Source: Xenophilus aerolatus (GTDB taxonomy: Bacteria > Pseudomonadota > Gammaproteobacteria > Burkholderiales > Burkholderiaceae_C). From it: 64,000 nucleotides of DNA. Numbering within the stretch: position 1 is the stretch's first letter; every line of letters begins with the position of its first letter. The notes below the pieces were generated by a model, which saw only the letters and a list, made by a program, of their open reading frames with translations, did not search any database and had not been told where the DNA came from. Below, piece by piece: positions 53,526-63,274 of this stretch. The stretch is taken from assembly GCA_029968055.1 (NCBI GenBank), contig JASCNX010000004.1, forward strand, positions 310,001-374,000, written 5' to 3'. The position numbers and the translations under genes were made by a program.

Positions 53526-54281
53526 CTATTTCACTTCTTTCCAATACGCCGCATTCAGGCGCCAGACGAACACCAGGGCCAAAGTCAGGAACAGCAGCAC
53601 CCACACGCCCACGCGGATGCGCGTGTCCTGTGCCGGTTCGGCCATCCACTGCATGTAGTTCACCAGGTCGCCGATGGCCTGGTCGAACTGCAGCGGCGTC
53701 AGCGTGCCGGGGCTGACCTGCTCCCAACCCTTGATGACCTCGGTCTCGTGGCCGTGCTGCTCGACCTTGTCGTACACCGGGCGGCGGTCGCCCTGCAGTT
53801 CCCACAGCACGTTGGGCATGGCCACGCTGGGGAACGCGAGGTTGTTCCAGCCGGTCGCCTTGGTGTCGTCGCGGTAGAAGGTGCGCAGGTAGGTGTAGAG
53901 GTAGTCGGCGCCCGTGCCGCCGTGGCCGGCGCGCGAACGGGCCACCAGGGTCAGGTCGGGCGGCACGCCGCCGAACCAATCCTTGGCCTGGCGCGGCTCG
54001 ATGTTGGCCTTCATGGTCTCGCCGACCTTGTCGGTCGTGAACAGCAGGTTGTCCTTGATCTGCTGCTCGGTCAGGCCGATGTCCTGCAGCCGGTTGTAGC
54101 GCATGAACGCGGCCGAGTGACAGTTGAGGCAGTAGTTGACGAAGAGCTTCGCGCCGTGCTGCAGCGACGCCAGGTCGTTCGTGCGGTTGGGCGCCTTGTC
54201 CCAGGCGATGCCGCCTTCGGCCGCCTGCGCACCCGTGACGATGCCGAGCGCCGCGATCAACGTGAGGATCAGTTTTTTCAT
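53526..54281 (-). CDS. petC: Ubiquinol-cytochrome c reductase cytochrome c1 subunit
   Basis: Cytochrome c1 of complex III, 251 residues, has a signal peptide (MKKLILTLIAALGIVTGAQA, cleaved before AEGG), the haem motif CLNCH at 51-55, conserved GWNNLAFPSVAMPNVL supplying the axial Met, and a single C-terminal TM anchor (about 225-243). It passes electrons from the Rieske protein to soluble cytochrome c. It is the last gene of petA-petB-petC; petB ends 17 bases before it. Confidence 0.97.
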   Translation of the reverse strand: MKKLILTLIAALGIVTGAQAAEGGIAWDKAPNRTNDLASLQHGAKLFVNYCLNCHSAAFMRYNRLQDIGLTEQQIKDNLLFTTDKVGETMKANIEPRQAKDWFGGVPPDLTLVARSRAGHGGTGADYLYTYLRTFYRDDTKATGWNNLAFPSVAMPNVLWELQGDRRPVYDKVEQHGHETEVIKGWEQVSPGTLTPLQFDQAIGDLVNYMQWMAEPAQDTRIRVGVWVLLFLTLALVFVWRLNAAYWKEVK

Positions 54282-54298
54282 TGGAGTCGGCTCCCGGA

Positions 54299-55699
54299 TC
54301 AGTGCGCGGCGAAAGTCACGCGTTCGGGAACGGGCTTGGGCTCGCCCAGGCGGCTCCACCAGGGCATCAGCAGGAAGAAGCCGAAGTAGAAGAGCGTCCC
54401 GACCTGCGACACGCGCTCGCCGATCGGCGACGGCGGCTGTACGCCCAGGTAGGCCAGCGCCACGAAGTTGACCACGAAGATGCCGTAGAGGTACTTGTGC
54501 CAGCCCGGACGGTAGCGGATCGACTTCACCGGGCTGTGGTCCAGCCAGGGCAGGAAGAACAGGATGATCACGGCGCCGCCCATGACGACCACGCCCCAGA
54601 ACTTGGCGTCGATCGAGAGCATCATCGCCGCCACGCCCACGGCCAGGACGACGACCAGTGCCTTGAGGAAGCTGGGCAGGCGCGTCTTGATCACGGCAAA
54701 GGCGGCAGCACCCACCACGCAGGCGATGAGCACGTACATCATCTCGGTCGTGATGGCGCGCAGCATCGAGTAGAAGGGCGTGAAGTACCACACCGGGGCG
54801 ATGTGGTTGGGCGTCTTCAGCGGGTCGGCCGGGATGAAGTTGTTGTACTCCAGGAAGTAGCCGCCGGCTTCGGGCGCGAAGAAGATCACGGCCGAGAAGA
54901 TGGTGAGGAACACCACCACACCGAAGATGTCGTGCACCGTGTAGTACGGGTGCGAGGGAATGCCGTCGACCGGGTGGCCGTCGGGCCCGCGGTTGGCCTT
55001 GATCTCGATGCCGTCGGGGTTGTTGGAGCCCACTTCGTGCAGTGCGATCAGGTGGGCCACCACGAGGCCGAGCAGCACCAGCGGCACCGCGATGACGTGG
55101 AAGCTGAAGAAGCGGTTCAGCGTGGCGTCGCTCACGACGTAGTCACCACGGATCAACAGCGCCAGGTCGGGGCCGACGAAGGGGATGGCGGAGAACAGGT
55201 TCACGATCACCTGCGCACCCCAGTACGACATCTGGCCCCAGGGCAGCAGATAGCCCATGAAGGCTTCGGCCATCAGGCACAGGAAGATCGCACAGCCGAA
55301 GATCCAGATCAGCTCGCGCGGCTTGCGGTAGCTGCCGTAGATGAGGCCGCGGAACATGTGCAGGTACACGACGACGAAGAAGGCCGAGGCGCCCGTCGAG
55401 TGCATGTAGCGGATGAGCCAGCCCCAGGGCACGTCGCGCATGATGTACTCGACCGAAGCGAAGGCGAGCTGCGCATCGGGCTTGTAGTGCATCACGAGGA
55501 AGATGCCGGTGACGATCTGGATGACCAGCACCAGCATCGCCAGCGAACCGAAGATGTACCAGAAGTTGAAATTCTTCGGCGCGTAGTACTTGCCCCACTG
55601 GTCGTTCCACAGCTTGGTCAGCGGGAAGCGGTTGTCGACCCAGTTCAGCAGCTTGTCGCCGGTGGGTGCGTTGGGGGAGATTTCCTTGAATTCAGCCAT
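54299..55699 (-). CDS. petB: Cytochrome b of the bc1 complex
   Basis: The 466-residue integral membrane subunit has eight to nine helices and binds two b-type haems. The characteristic runs are GIFLVMHYKPDAQLAFASVEYIMRDVPWGW, HSTGASAFFVVVYLHMFRGLIYGSYRKPRE and the ef loop PEAGG/PADPL. The C-terminal extension has additional helices, as in other betaproteobacteria. It sits between petA (13 bases upstream) and petC. Confidence 0.97.
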   Translation of the reverse strand: MAEFKEISPNAPTGDKLLNWVDNRFPLTKLWNDQWGKYYAPKNFNFWYIFGSLAMLVLVIQIVTGIFLVMHYKPDAQLAFASVEYIMRDVPWGWLIRYMHSTGASAFFVVVYLHMFRGLIYGSYRKPRELIWIFGCAIFLCLMAEAFMGYLLPWGQMSYWGAQVIVNLFSAIPFVGPDLALLIRGDYVVSDATLNRFFSFHVIAVPLVLLGLVVAHLIALHEVGSNNPDGIEIKANRGPDGHPVDGIPSHPYYTVHDIFGVVVFLTIFSAVIFFAPEAGGYFLEYNNFIPADPLKTPNHIAPVWYFTPFYSMLRAITTEMMYVLIACVVGAAAFAVIKTRLPSFLKALVVVLAVGVAAMMLSIDAKFWGVVVMGGAVIILFFLPWLDHSPVKSIRYRPGWHKYLYGIFVVNFVALAYLGVQPPSPIGERVSQVGTLFYFGFFLLMPWWSRLGEPKPVPERVTFAAH

Positions 55700-55712
55700 C
55701 TGCGCGCTCCCC

Positions 55713-56327
55713 TCAGGCGTTGCCGTCTTCGCCGATCAGCAGGCGCGTGTCGGACAGGTACTTGTGCGGGGGCACCGGCAGGTTGTCCGGCGCGGGCTTG
55801 TTCTTGAACACGCGGCCGGCCAGGTCGAAGGTCGAGCCGTGGCAGGGGCATAGGAAGCCGCCCTCCCAGTTGTCCGGCAGCGAGGGCTGGGGGCCCGGCT
55901 GCAACTTGTCGGTGGGCGAGCAGCCCAGGTGGGTGCAGATGCCCACGACGACCAGCACCTCGGGCTTGATCGAGCGGTTCTCGTTCTGCGCGTACTTGGG
56001 GGTGAACTCGGCGGGGTTGCGCTTGGACTGCGGATCGGCCAGCTGCGGGTCGAGCTTGGGCAGTTCGGCGATCTGCTGGGGCGAGCGCTTGAGGATCCAG
56101 ACCGGCTTGCCGCGCCATTCGACGGTGAGCTTCTCGCCGACCTGCAGGCCACCAATGTCCACTTCCACGGGGGCACCCGCGGCCTTGGCACGCTCGGACG
56201 GCTGGAAGGTACTCACGAAGGGAATGGCCGTTGCCACACCCCCCACAGCCCCGGCACAGCCGGATGCGATCAACCATGTCCGCTTGCTGCTATCGATCCT
56301 TTGCGGGCCGACCGGGATGTCACTCAT
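55713..56327 (-). CDS. petA: Rieske iron-sulfur subunit of the bc1 complex
   Basis: The 204-residue protein has an N-terminal helix (about 17-38, [17 protein letters not shown], Tat-dependent in this class) and the [2Fe-2S] ligands in CTHLGC (Cys131, His133) and CPCHGS (Cys160, His163), with a disulfide between Cys136 and Cys162. It carries electrons from ubiquinol to cytochrome c1. The ATG at 56327 ([12 protein letters not shown]) is the usual start. A promoter at 56370-56399 lies just upstream. It is divergent from mscL. Confidence 0.97.
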   Translation of the reverse strand: MSDIPVGPQRIDSSKRTWLIASGCAGAVGGVATAIPFVSTFQPSERAKAAGAPVEVDIGGLQVGEKLTVEWRGKPVWILKRSPQQIAELPKLDPQLADPQSKRNPAEFTPKYAQNENRSIKPEVLVVVGICTHLGCSPTDKLQPGPQPSLPDNWEGGFLCPCHGSTFDLAGRVFKNKPAPDNLPVPPHKYLSDTRLLIGEDGNA

Positions 56328-56369
56328 GGGGTTCCTCGAAGTACTTATGGCTTGCAGGGTCAACCCAAG

Positions 56370-56399
56370 ATTGTAGCGGAGCGCCTCTGGCGACTTCAA
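56370..56399 (-). promoter_or_regulatory. Sigma70 promoter of petABC
   Basis: Read on the minus strand: TTGAAG (56399-56394), 18 bases, then TACAAT (56375-56370). The start codon of petA follows about 43 bases later. Confidence 0.6.
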
Positions 56400-56424
56400 C
56401 GCGACACGCCCCTGCGCGACACGC

Positions 56425-56452
56425 TCGACACCCCAGGGTCGACCCCTATACT
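56425..56452 (+). promoter_or_regulatory. Sigma70 promoter of mscL
   Basis: TCGACA (56425-56430), a 16-base spacer and TATACT (56447-56452) sit 36 bases before the mscL start codon. Confidence 0.55.
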
Positions 56453-56488
56453 CACGCGCACTTCCGAAGCACCGCACGAGGCCTCCGA

Positions 56489-56917
56489 ATGAGCTTTTTC
56501 AAGGAATTTCGCGAATTCGCCGTCAAGGGCAACGTGGTCGACCTCGCCGTCGGCGTGATCATCGGCGGCGCGTTCGGCAAGATCGTCGATTCGCTGGTGG
56601 CCGACATCATCATGCCCATCGTCGGCCTGGTGTTCGGCAAGCTGGACTTCTCGAACCTCTACATCGTGCTGGGCTCGGTCCCGGCCGGGGTGGCCAACAA
56701 CCTGGCGGACCTCAAGAAGGCCGGCGTGCCCGTTCTGGCCTACGGCAACTTCATCACCATCCTGGTGAACTTCGTCATCCTGGCGTTCGTCATCTTCCTG
56801 ATGATCAAGCAGATCAACCGCCTGCGCCGCACCGAGGAAGCTGCTCCCGCACCGGTCGCGCCGCCGGAAGACATCGTGCTGCTGCGCGAGATCCGCGACA
56901 GCCTCAAGCGCCCCTGA
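56489..56917 (+). CDS. mscL: Large-conductance mechanosensitive channel
   Basis: MscL, 142 residues, begins [33 protein letters not shown], the N-terminal helix and pore-forming TM1. The second helix ([21 protein letters not shown]) and the cytoplasmic bundle ([13 protein letters not shown]) follow. The pentameric channel opens under extreme membrane tension. It is divergent from petA. Its stop codon lies only one base from the convergent pdxA stop. Confidence 0.97.
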   Translation: MSFFKEFREFAVKGNVVDLAVGVIIGGAFGKIVDSLVADIIMPIVGLVFGKLDFSNLYIVLGSVPAGVANNLADLKKAGVPVLAYGNFITILVNFVILAFVIFLMIKQINRLRRTEEAAPAPVAPPEDIVLLREIRDSLKRP

Positions 56918-56918
56918 T

Positions 56919-57983
56919 TCAGCCCGCGCGCGCCGACAGCGCAAGCGCCGTGCGCACGGCAGCCAGCAGGCTGCTGGCGTCGGCGATGCCCTGCCCGGCG
57001 ATGTCGAAGGCCGTGCCGTGGTCCGGGCTGGTGCGCACCAGCGGCAGCCCCAGCGTCACGTTCACGCCCTGCTCCACACCGAGGTACTTGACCGGGATCA
57101 ACCCCTGGTCGTGGTACATCGCGATCACCACGTCGAACTCGCCGGGCCGGTCGCCGCGCGACCGGGCCCGCATGAACACGGTGTCGGGTGCATGCGGCCC
57201 GTCGGCGAGGATGCCCTCGGCACGCGCCGCTGCGATCGCCGGCGCGATGATGTCCAGGTCTTCGCGACCGAAGAGGCCGCCCTCGCCCGCATGCGGGTTC
57301 AGGCCAGCCACGCCGATGCGCGGCGGCGCGCCGAGCATGGCCGACAGCGCCTGGTGGGCGATCCGGATGGTCTGCAGCACACCCGGCGTATCCAGCGTGT
57401 CGATGGCCTGCCGCAGGCCCATGTGGATGCTGACGAGCACGGTGCGCAACTCGTCGTTGGCCAACATCATGCGCACCGGCACGTCGGCCACGGCACGGCC
57501 CAGATGCGCCGCCGCTTCGGCCTGCAGCAGCTCGGTGTGGCCGGGGTACGGAAAGCCGGCCGCGGCCAGGGCCTCCTTGTGCAGGGGCGCCGTCACCAGT
57601 GCGGCGATCTCCGCACGCAGGGCGGCGCGTGCGGCCCAAACGACCGCGTCACCGGCCACGCGGCCGGCCTCGGCACTCACGCGGCCGATCGCCAACCAGC
57701 CCGGCGCCTTCACCACCTGAAGCACCGGCACGCAACGCGGCGGGACCTCCCAGGCCTGGGCAGGCGCTTCCAGCACTGCCACGGGCAGGGCCGGCGAGCC
57801 CGGGCCGGCCAGGGCCTGCGCGGCGCGGCGCACGGTGTCGACATCGCCGGCGACGAAGCAGCCGCGCACCCGCTCCGGCGCGTCGCGCCAGGCCTTGACG
57901 ATGATCTCCGGCCCGATGCCGGCCGGATCGCCGATCGTGACGGCGATGGGCAGGCGTTCGCTGTTCACGGATGAGGCCGTCAC
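56919..57983 (-). CDS. pdxA: 4-hydroxythreonine-4-phosphate dehydrogenase
   Basis: PdxA oxidises 4-phosphohydroxy-L-threonine in pyridoxal phosphate synthesis. The 354-residue protein has AVTIGDPAGIGPEIIVKAW, the metal-binding His in YPGHTELLQAEA, LNPHAGEGGLFGREDLDII, and the C-terminal TLGLPLVRTSPDHGTAFDIAG. The start overlaps the NIF3-like stop (ATGA), and the two genes with the MFS carrier make one operon. PdxA2-like relatives act on other acids, but this sequence looks standard. It is not next to surA or ksgA. Confidence 0.93.
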   Translation of the reverse strand: MTASSVNSERLPIAVTIGDPAGIGPEIIVKAWRDAPERVRGCFVAGDVDTVRRAAQALAGPGSPALPVAVLEAPAQAWEVPPRCVPVLQVVKAPGWLAIGRVSAEAGRVAGDAVVWAARAALRAEIAALVTAPLHKEALAAAGFPYPGHTELLQAEAAAHLGRAVADVPVRMMLANDELRTVLVSIHMGLRQAIDTLDTPGVLQTIRIAHQALSAMLGAPPRIGVAGLNPHAGEGGLFGREDLDIIAPAIAAARAEGILADGPHAPDTVFMRARSRGDRPGEFDVVIAMYHDQGLIPVKYLGVEQGVNVTLGLPLVRTSPDHGTAFDIAGQGIADASSLLAAVRTALALSARAG

Positions 57984-58753
57984 GCCGGGTTGTCGATGTC
58001 GATGAACTCGTGCACCAGCCCGAGCTGCGCCGCCACACGGCCGGCGACGGCAGGTGCGCCATAGCGCTCGGTCGCGTGGTGCCCGCAGGCGAGGAAGGCG
58101 ACGCCCATCTCGCGGGCGTAGTGGGCCTGGGGCTCGGAGATCTCACCCGTGAGGAAGGCGTCCGCCCCGGCCGCGATGGCGGCCTCGAAGTAGCCCTGCG
58201 CGCCACCCGTGCACCAGGCCACCTTGTTGACAGCGCCTTGCGCAGGGCCCACGAGGGTCACGGGCCGTCCCAGCGCCTGTTCGACATGCGCGGCGAGCGC
58301 CCCGGCGCTGGCGAAGGCGCCGCCATCCGCCCGCCCGCCGATGAAGCCCAGCGACTGCTCGCCGAAACGGCCCTCGACACCCGGCTCGGCGACCAGGCCC
58401 AGCTGCAGGCCCAGCTGTGCGTTGTTGCCCAGCTCGGGGTGCGCGTCCAGCGGCAGGTGGTAGGCGAAGAGATTGACGTCGTCGCCCAGCAGCAGGCCCA
58501 GGCGCTGCCTCATCCAGCCGGTGACGCGGCCATCCTGGCCGCGCCAGAAGAGGCCGTGGTGCACGAAGATGGCGTCGGCCTCGGCACGGATCGCGGCCTC
58601 GATCAGCGCCCGGCTCGCGGTCACGCCCGAGACGATCTTGCGCACCGTGGTGCGGCCCTCGACCTGGAGACCGTTGGGCCCGTAGTCGCGGAAGCGCTCG
58701 GGCGCCAGCAGCAGGTCGAAGGCGTGCAGCAGCTCGTGGCGCGTGGTGCTCAT
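57980..58753 (-). CDS. NIF3-like / Nif3 family dinuclear metal protein
   Basis: The 257-residue protein of the NIF3/YbgI family has the metal site residues in DAIFVHHGLFWRGQ and later GHHATERYGAPAV. YbgI proteins form toroidal hexamers and bind two metals; a possible GTP cyclohydrolase-like or other hydrolase role is unproven. It overlaps pdxA at its end and the MFS carrier's end at its start, each by four bases. Confidence 0.88.
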   Translation of the reverse strand: MSTTRHELLHAFDLLLAPERFRDYGPNGLQVEGRTTVRKIVSGVTASRALIEAAIRAEADAIFVHHGLFWRGQDGRVTGWMRQRLGLLLGDDVNLFAYHLPLDAHPELGNNAQLGLQLGLVAEPGVEGRFGEQSLGFIGGRADGGAFASAGALAAHVEQALGRPVTLVGPAQGAVNKVAWCTGGAQGYFEAAIAAGADAFLTGEISEPQAHYAREMGVAFLACGHHATERYGAPAVAGRVAAQLGLVHEFIDIDNPA

Positions 58754-60093
58754 GCGGCGATTGTCGTTCCCGTGGCGCCGCTGCGCATCGCATGGCCGCG
58801 CGCCGCCAGGGGCGACAGGGCCAGCAGGAAACCCAGCACCGACAGGGCCGCCACGTAGTGGGCCGGTGCCAGCGTGTCGTGCTGCAGCCAGAGCGTGAGG
58901 ATCACCGGCGTCAGCCCGCCGAACACCGCATAGGACATGTTGTAGGCGAAGGACAGCCCCGAGAAGCGCACCGGCGCGGGGAAGGCCCGCACGCCGGCGA
59001 TCGGCACCGTGGCGATGGTGCCAACGAACAGCCCCACCAGCCCGTAGTGCCAGCACAGCGACTGCGGCGTGCCGGGCAGCCCACGGTAGAACAGGTAGGC
59101 GGTGACGAACAGGCCCGCCCAGCCGATCAGCATGGTGGCGCGCGTGCCGATGCGGTCGCACGCCCAGCCCACGATCACGCAACCGATGGTGAGCGTGAGG
59201 GTGGCCAGCGCGTTGGCCTCCAGCGCCAGCGCTGCCGGGATGTGGTGCACCTTCTGCAGGTAGGTCGGCGTGTACAGCACCACCACCACGATGGCGGCCG
59301 AGAGCACCCAGGTCAGCAGCGCCACGAAGAGGCTGGGGCCGCGGTGCTCGCGCACGATGGTCTTGAGCGGCAGCTCGCGCGCGACGCTGCGGCGGTCGGC
59401 CAACTCGCGGAACACCGGCGTTTCGTGCAGGAAGCGGCGCAGGTAGACCGACACCAGGCCGAAGACGCCGCCCAGGATAAAGGGAATGCGCCACGCGAAG
59501 TCGCCCACCTCGGCCGGCGTGTAGTGCGTGTTGATGGCCACCGCCACCAGCGAGCCCAGCAGAATGCCGCCGGTGATGCCCGAGGTGAGCGTGCCGACGC
59601 CGAAGCCGTAGCGGTGCGGCGGCACGTGTTCACCCACGAAGACCCAGGCGCCGGGCATCTCGCCGCCAATGGCCGCGCCCTGCAGCACCCGCATGGCCAG
59701 CAGCAGCAGCGGGGCCGCGACGCCGATGGTCGCGTAGGTCGGCAGCAGCCCGATCACGAGCGTGGGCAGCGCCATCAGGAAGATCGACAGCGTGAACATG
59801 CGCTTGCGGCCCAGCAGGTCGCCGAAGTGCGCGATGACGATGCCGCCCACCGGGCGCGCCAGGTAGCCGGCCGCGAAGATGCCGAAGGTCTGCAGTTGGC
59901 GCAGCCAGTCGGGCATGTCGGCCGGGAAGAACAGGCCGCCCAGCACCGCGGCGAAGAAGACGTAGATGACGAAGTCGTAGAACTCGAGCGTGCCGCCGAG
60001 GGCCGACAGGGCCAGGGTCTTGTAGTCGCGCGAACTGAGCGTGCGGGCGGACGGCGCGTGGGCGCCGTCCAGCTTGGATGGGGACGAAGTCAT
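58750..60093 (-). CDS. MFS transporter, metabolite:H+ symporter (MHS) family
   Basis: This 447-residue, twelve-helix major facilitator of the MHS (KgtP/ProP-like) group has LEFYDFVIYVFFAAVLG and ARPVGGIVIAHFGDLLGRKRM, the two classic early motifs, with a matching second-half motif GWACDRIGTRATMLIG. It is expected to take up an organic acid such as citrate, alpha-ketoglutarate or an osmolyte, but the ligand is unknown. The ATG at 60093 (MTSSPSKLDG) is chosen over a longer frame. It heads an operon with NIF3-like and pdxA. Confidence 0.9.
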   Translation of the reverse strand: MTSSPSKLDGAHAPSARTLSSRDYKTLALSALGGTLEFYDFVIYVFFAAVLGGLFFPADMPDWLRQLQTFGIFAAGYLARPVGGIVIAHFGDLLGRKRMFTLSIFLMALPTLVIGLLPTYATIGVAAPLLLLAMRVLQGAAIGGEMPGAWVFVGEHVPPHRYGFGVGTLTSGITGGILLGSLVAVAINTHYTPAEVGDFAWRIPFILGGVFGLVSVYLRRFLHETPVFRELADRRSVARELPLKTIVREHRGPSLFVALLTWVLSAAIVVVVLYTPTYLQKVHHIPAALALEANALATLTLTIGCVIVGWACDRIGTRATMLIGWAGLFVTAYLFYRGLPGTPQSLCWHYGLVGLFVGTIATVPIAGVRAFPAPVRFSGLSFAYNMSYAVFGGLTPVILTLWLQHDTLAPAHYVAALSVLGFLLALSPLAARGHAMRSGATGTTIAA

Positions 60094-60361
60094 GGGAGGC
60101 GTTCTGAAAGGGGCGCAAACCGCGTGCCCGGCAGGCCGCGGTGCGGATCGGTGCGCCCCGAGGGCCGCGCAGCCGGGTGGGCCGCGCCGCGAGAGCGCGC
60201 GGACCGGGTCGGTCCGAACCGCGCATGCTAAGGGTTTGCACCAGTGCGCGCCGGCCCGGCCGGCGAATCTCGATCCGACCGCGCGGTCTCTGCGGGTCGG
60301 GGCTTGAGGGACAATCCGGCCCTCCCCGCGCCGCGGGACCCTGCCCTGACCCCTGACTCCC

Positions 60362-61528
60362 ATGAAGCGCATCTGGCTGCTGTTCGCCCAAGCCGTCACC
60401 GTTCTGCTCGCCGCCTATTTCGTGGTCGCGACCCTCAAGCCCCAATGGTTCCAGCGCGGCAGCAGTTCGCTGGGCGGTGTGGTCTCGATCATCGAGGCGC
60501 CCGTGAACAGCGGGCCGGCCACCGCCGCGCCGGGCAGCTTCAGCGCAGCCGCCAAGAAGGCGGCGCCCGCCGTCGTGAGCATCAACACGAGCAAGGCGGC
60601 GCGCCGCAGCCCGCGCAGCAACGACCCGTGGTTTCGCTTCTTCTTCGGCGACCAGGACGAGACCCAGCCGCAGGTCGGCCTGGGCAGCGGCGTGATCGTG
60701 AGCGCCGACGGCTACATCCTGACCAACAACCACGTGGTCGAGGGGGCGGACGAGATCGAGGTCACGCTCAACGACGGCCGCCACGCCAGCGGCAAGCTCA
60801 TCGGCACCGACCCCGACACCGACCTGGCGGTGATCCGCATCCAGCTCGACAAGCTGCCGGTGATCGTGCTGGGCAACTCCGACGCACTGCAGGTCGGCGA
60901 CCAGGTGCTGGCCATCGGCAATCCCTTCGGCGTCGGCCAGACGGTGACCAGCGGCATCGTCTCCGCGCTCGGCCGCAACCAGCTGGGCATCAACACCTTC
61001 GAGAACTTCATCCAGACCGATGCCGCCATCAACCCCGGCAATTCGGGTGGCGCGCTGATCGACATCAACGGCAACCTCGAAGGCATCAACACCGCAATCT
61101 ACTCGCGCTCGGGTGGCAGCATGGGCATCGGCTTCGCCATCCCGGTGTCGACCGCCAAGCAGGTGCTCGAGGGCATCGTGAAGGACGGCCAGGTCACGCG
61201 CGGCTGGATCGGGGTGGAGCCCAACGACCTGTCGCCCGAACTGGCCGAGACCTTCGGCGTCAAGGCCTCGCAGGGCGTGATCGTGACCGGCGTGCTGCAG
61301 AATGGCCCCGCAGCCCAGGCCGGCATCCGCCCTGGCGACGTGATCACCGGCGTGGGCGACAAGCAGGTGGGCAACCAGCAGGAACTGCTCACCGCCGTCG
61401 CGGGCCTCAAGCCCGGCACGGGCGCGCTGTTCAAGCTGCAGCGCGGCAACGACAAGATGGAGCTCGAAGTCACGCCCGGCACCCGGCCACGCACGCCGGT
61501 GCGGCGCATGCCGAACGCCAACGAGTAA
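60362..61528 (+). CDS. DegS/DegQ-like serine protease with one PDZ domain
   Basis: The 388-residue periplasmic protease is anchored by a helix at about 5-23. Its trypsin-like domain has His124 (LTNNHVVEGAD), Asp154 (DTDLAVI) and Ser228 (PGNSGGALID), then a single PDZ domain at about 281-370 (GWIGVEPNDL...GIRPGDVITGVGD). This DegS-type layout suits regulated proteolysis in envelope stress response. The tat operon is convergent downstream and shares the terminator at 61554, a conserved association in Burkholderiales. Confidence 0.92.
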   Translation: MKRIWLLFAQAVTVLLAAYFVVATLKPQWFQRGSSSLGGVVSIIEAPVNSGPATAAPGSFSAAAKKAAPAVVSINTSKAARRSPRSNDPWFRFFFGDQDETQPQVGLGSGVIVSADGYILTNNHVVEGADEIEVTLNDGRHASGKLIGTDPDTDLAVIRIQLDKLPVIVLGNSDALQVGDQVLAIGNPFGVGQTVTSGIVSALGRNQLGINTFENFIQTDAAINPGNSGGALIDINGNLEGINTAIYSRSGGSMGIGFAIPVSTAKQVLEGIVKDGQVTRGWIGVEPNDLSPELAETFGVKASQGVIVTGVLQNGPAAQAGIRPGDVITGVGDKQVGNQQELLTAVAGLKPGTGALFKLQRGNDKMELEVTPGTRPRTPVRRMPNANE

Positions 61529-61553
61529 GAGCGCGGCCGCCTCGCCGCCAACG

Positions 61554-61581
61554 AAAAAGCCCCGCAATGCGGGGCTTTTTT
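61554..61581. terminator. Bidirectional terminator between the protease and tatC
   Basis: AAAAAGCCCCG and CGGGGCTTTTTT form a symmetric stem around CAATG. A- and T-tracts on the two sides allow termination in both directions. Confidence 0.9.
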
Positions 61582-61596
61582 ATGCGCCGGTCCGTC

Positions 61597-62403
61597 TCAG
61601 GACGGGGTCGAATCCGCGCTTTCGGCCTCGTCGTCCGGCCGCTTGGTGGCCCGCACGAAGTACTGCGCGCCGATGATGCCGACCTCGTACAGCAGGCACA
61701 TCGGCACGGCCAGTGCCAGTTGCGACACGACGTCGGGGGGAGTGAGCACTGCGGCCACCACGAAGGCCACCACGATGAAGTAGCCACGGAAGGAGCGCAG
61801 CTTCTCGATCGTGACCATCTCGAAGCGCACCAGCAGCATCACCACGATCGGCACCTGGAAGGCGACGCCGAAGGCGAGATACAGCGACAGGATCGATTCG
61901 ACATACGAAGAGATGTCGGGCGTGGCCGCCACCGATTCGGGCGTGAACTTCTGGATGAAGCCGAACATCTTGTCCAGCACGAAGAACTGCACGAAGGCGA
62001 TGCCCGCGTAGGCCAGGAAGCTGCCGAAGATGATGAGCGGCAGCGCGAACTTCTTCTCGTGGCTGTACAGGCCCGGCGCCACGAACATCCAGCACTGGTA
62101 CATGAGCCAGGGCAGTGCCAGCAGCACCGACGCCATCATCAGCACCTTCAGGGGCACGAAGAAGGGCGAGAACACGCCCACCGCGATCAGCTTGGCGTCG
62201 GGCGGCATGTGGTGCCGAATGGGCACGGCCACAAAATCGATCAGGCCGCTCGGGCCAGGCCAGAAAGCCAGCAGGGCGGCGGCGATCGCCATGCCGTAGA
62301 TGCAGTAGAGCAGCCGGTCGCGCAGCTCCATGAGGTGCGCGACGAAGGGCTGCTCGGTGCCGGCCAGCTCGTCTTCTTTATTGGGGGGGTCGGAATCAGC
62401 CAT
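61597..62403 (-). CDS. tatC: Sec-independent protein translocase subunit TatC
   Basis: TatC, 268 residues, has six membrane helices and binds twin-arginine signals. Visible are the N-terminal HLMELRDRLLYCIYG, FSPFFVPLKV, PWLMYQCWMFVAPGLYSHEKK, and the late TPPDVVSQLALAVPMCLLYE. It ends the tatABC operon. The start at 62403 (MADSDPPNKEDELAG) is standard; its overlap with a plus-strand ORF is a shadow. Confidence 0.97.
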   Translation of the reverse strand: MADSDPPNKEDELAGTEQPFVAHLMELRDRLLYCIYGMAIAAALLAFWPGPSGLIDFVAVPIRHHMPPDAKLIAVGVFSPFFVPLKVLMMASVLLALPWLMYQCWMFVAPGLYSHEKKFALPLIIFGSFLAYAGIAFVQFFVLDKMFGFIQKFTPESVAATPDISSYVESILSLYLAFGVAFQVPIVVMLLVRFEMVTIEKLRSFRGYFIVVAFVVAAVLTPPDVVSQLALAVPMCLLYEVGIIGAQYFVRATKRPDDEAESADSTPS

Positions 62404-62474
62404 CGAGGGAAATGCCGCAGGGCCGAGGTCCGGGGCGGGTGTGAGGATCGCCGGCAGCCGATGCGCGGCAGGCG

Positions 62475-62948
62475 CTAGTTGAACTTGTGCGGACGGTAGC
62501 GGGCGACGCGCGCGGCGCCGGACAGCGCGCGTGTGCGCACCCCGGTGCGCGCCTTGTACCAGTGGGGGACCGCGCCCTGCTTGAGGCGCCAGTTCTTGCG
62601 CGGGTGCTTGTATTCGGGGTAGACCGGGGCGGCTTCGATGCCGGCCACGGTGGACGCCGCGGCCGTGTCGGTGTCCAGGCCCGACAGGTGCTGCTCGACC
62701 TCGTGGGCGTTGCTGCGGATGTTCTGTTCCACGTCGCGGGCGGCACCCTCGACCGTGTCCTTCATCTTGCGCAGCTCGTCCAGCTCCATGGAGCGGTTGA
62801 CCTCGGCCTTGACGTCGTTGACGTAGCGCTGCGCCTTGCCCAGCAGCGTACCCACGGTGCGGGCCACGCGAGGCAGCTTCTCGGGGCCGATGACGATCAG
62901 CGCCACCGCGCCGATCAGCGCCATCTTCGAAATGCCGAGGTCGATCAC
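62475..62948 (-). CDS. tatB: Sec-independent protein translocase subunit TatB
   Basis: TatB, 157 residues, has the N-terminal helix [30 protein letters not shown], the hinge and amphipathic helix typical of TatB, and a long polar C-terminus. It receives precursor from TatC. It lies 25 bases after tatA and 71 bases before tatC on the minus strand. Confidence 0.96.
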   Translation of the reverse strand: MIDLGISKMALIGAVALIVIGPEKLPRVARTVGTLLGKAQRYVNDVKAEVNRSMELDELRKMKDTVEGAARDVEQNIRSNAHEVEQHLSGLDTDTAAASTVAGIEAAPVYPEYKHPRKNWRLKQGAVPHWYKARTGVRTRALSGAARVARYRPHKFN

Positions 62949-62973
62949 GGGTGCGCGGACTCAGGCCAACGAA

Positions 62974-63207
62974 TCAGGACTTCTGACGCGCTTCGACGTC
63001 GATCGTCGACTTGTCGGCGGCCGGGTTGCCGGTCACCTGCTGAGGCGGCGTGGCAGGCGTGTCGGACTGGCCGTCCTTCATGCCGTCCTTGAAGCCCTTG
63101 ACGGCGCCGCCCAGGTCGGAGCCCATGTTCTTGAGCTTCTTGGTGCCGAACACCATGACGACGATCAGCAGCACGATCAGCCAGTGCCAGATGGAAAAGG
63201 AACCCAT
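62974..63207 (-). CDS. tatA: Sec-independent protein translocase subunit TatA
   Basis: TatA, 77 residues, starts [29 protein letters not shown] with the membrane helix, the FGTKKL hinge and an amphipathic helix ([14 protein letters not shown]), then a polar tail. It polymerises to form the pathway's pore. It is the first gene of tatABC; the HIT-family gene ends 67 bases upstream. AGGAGA precedes the start. Confidence 0.96.
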   Translation of the reverse strand: MGSFSIWHWLIVLLIVVMVFGTKKLKNMGSDLGGAVKGFKDGMKDGQSDTPATPPQQVTGNPAADKSTIDVEARQKS

Positions 63208-63274
63208 GGATTTCTCCTGAAGAATCGGTCGATTTTAGTCGGGGGGTGCGAGGTGCGGGCCGAATGCCCTGCAA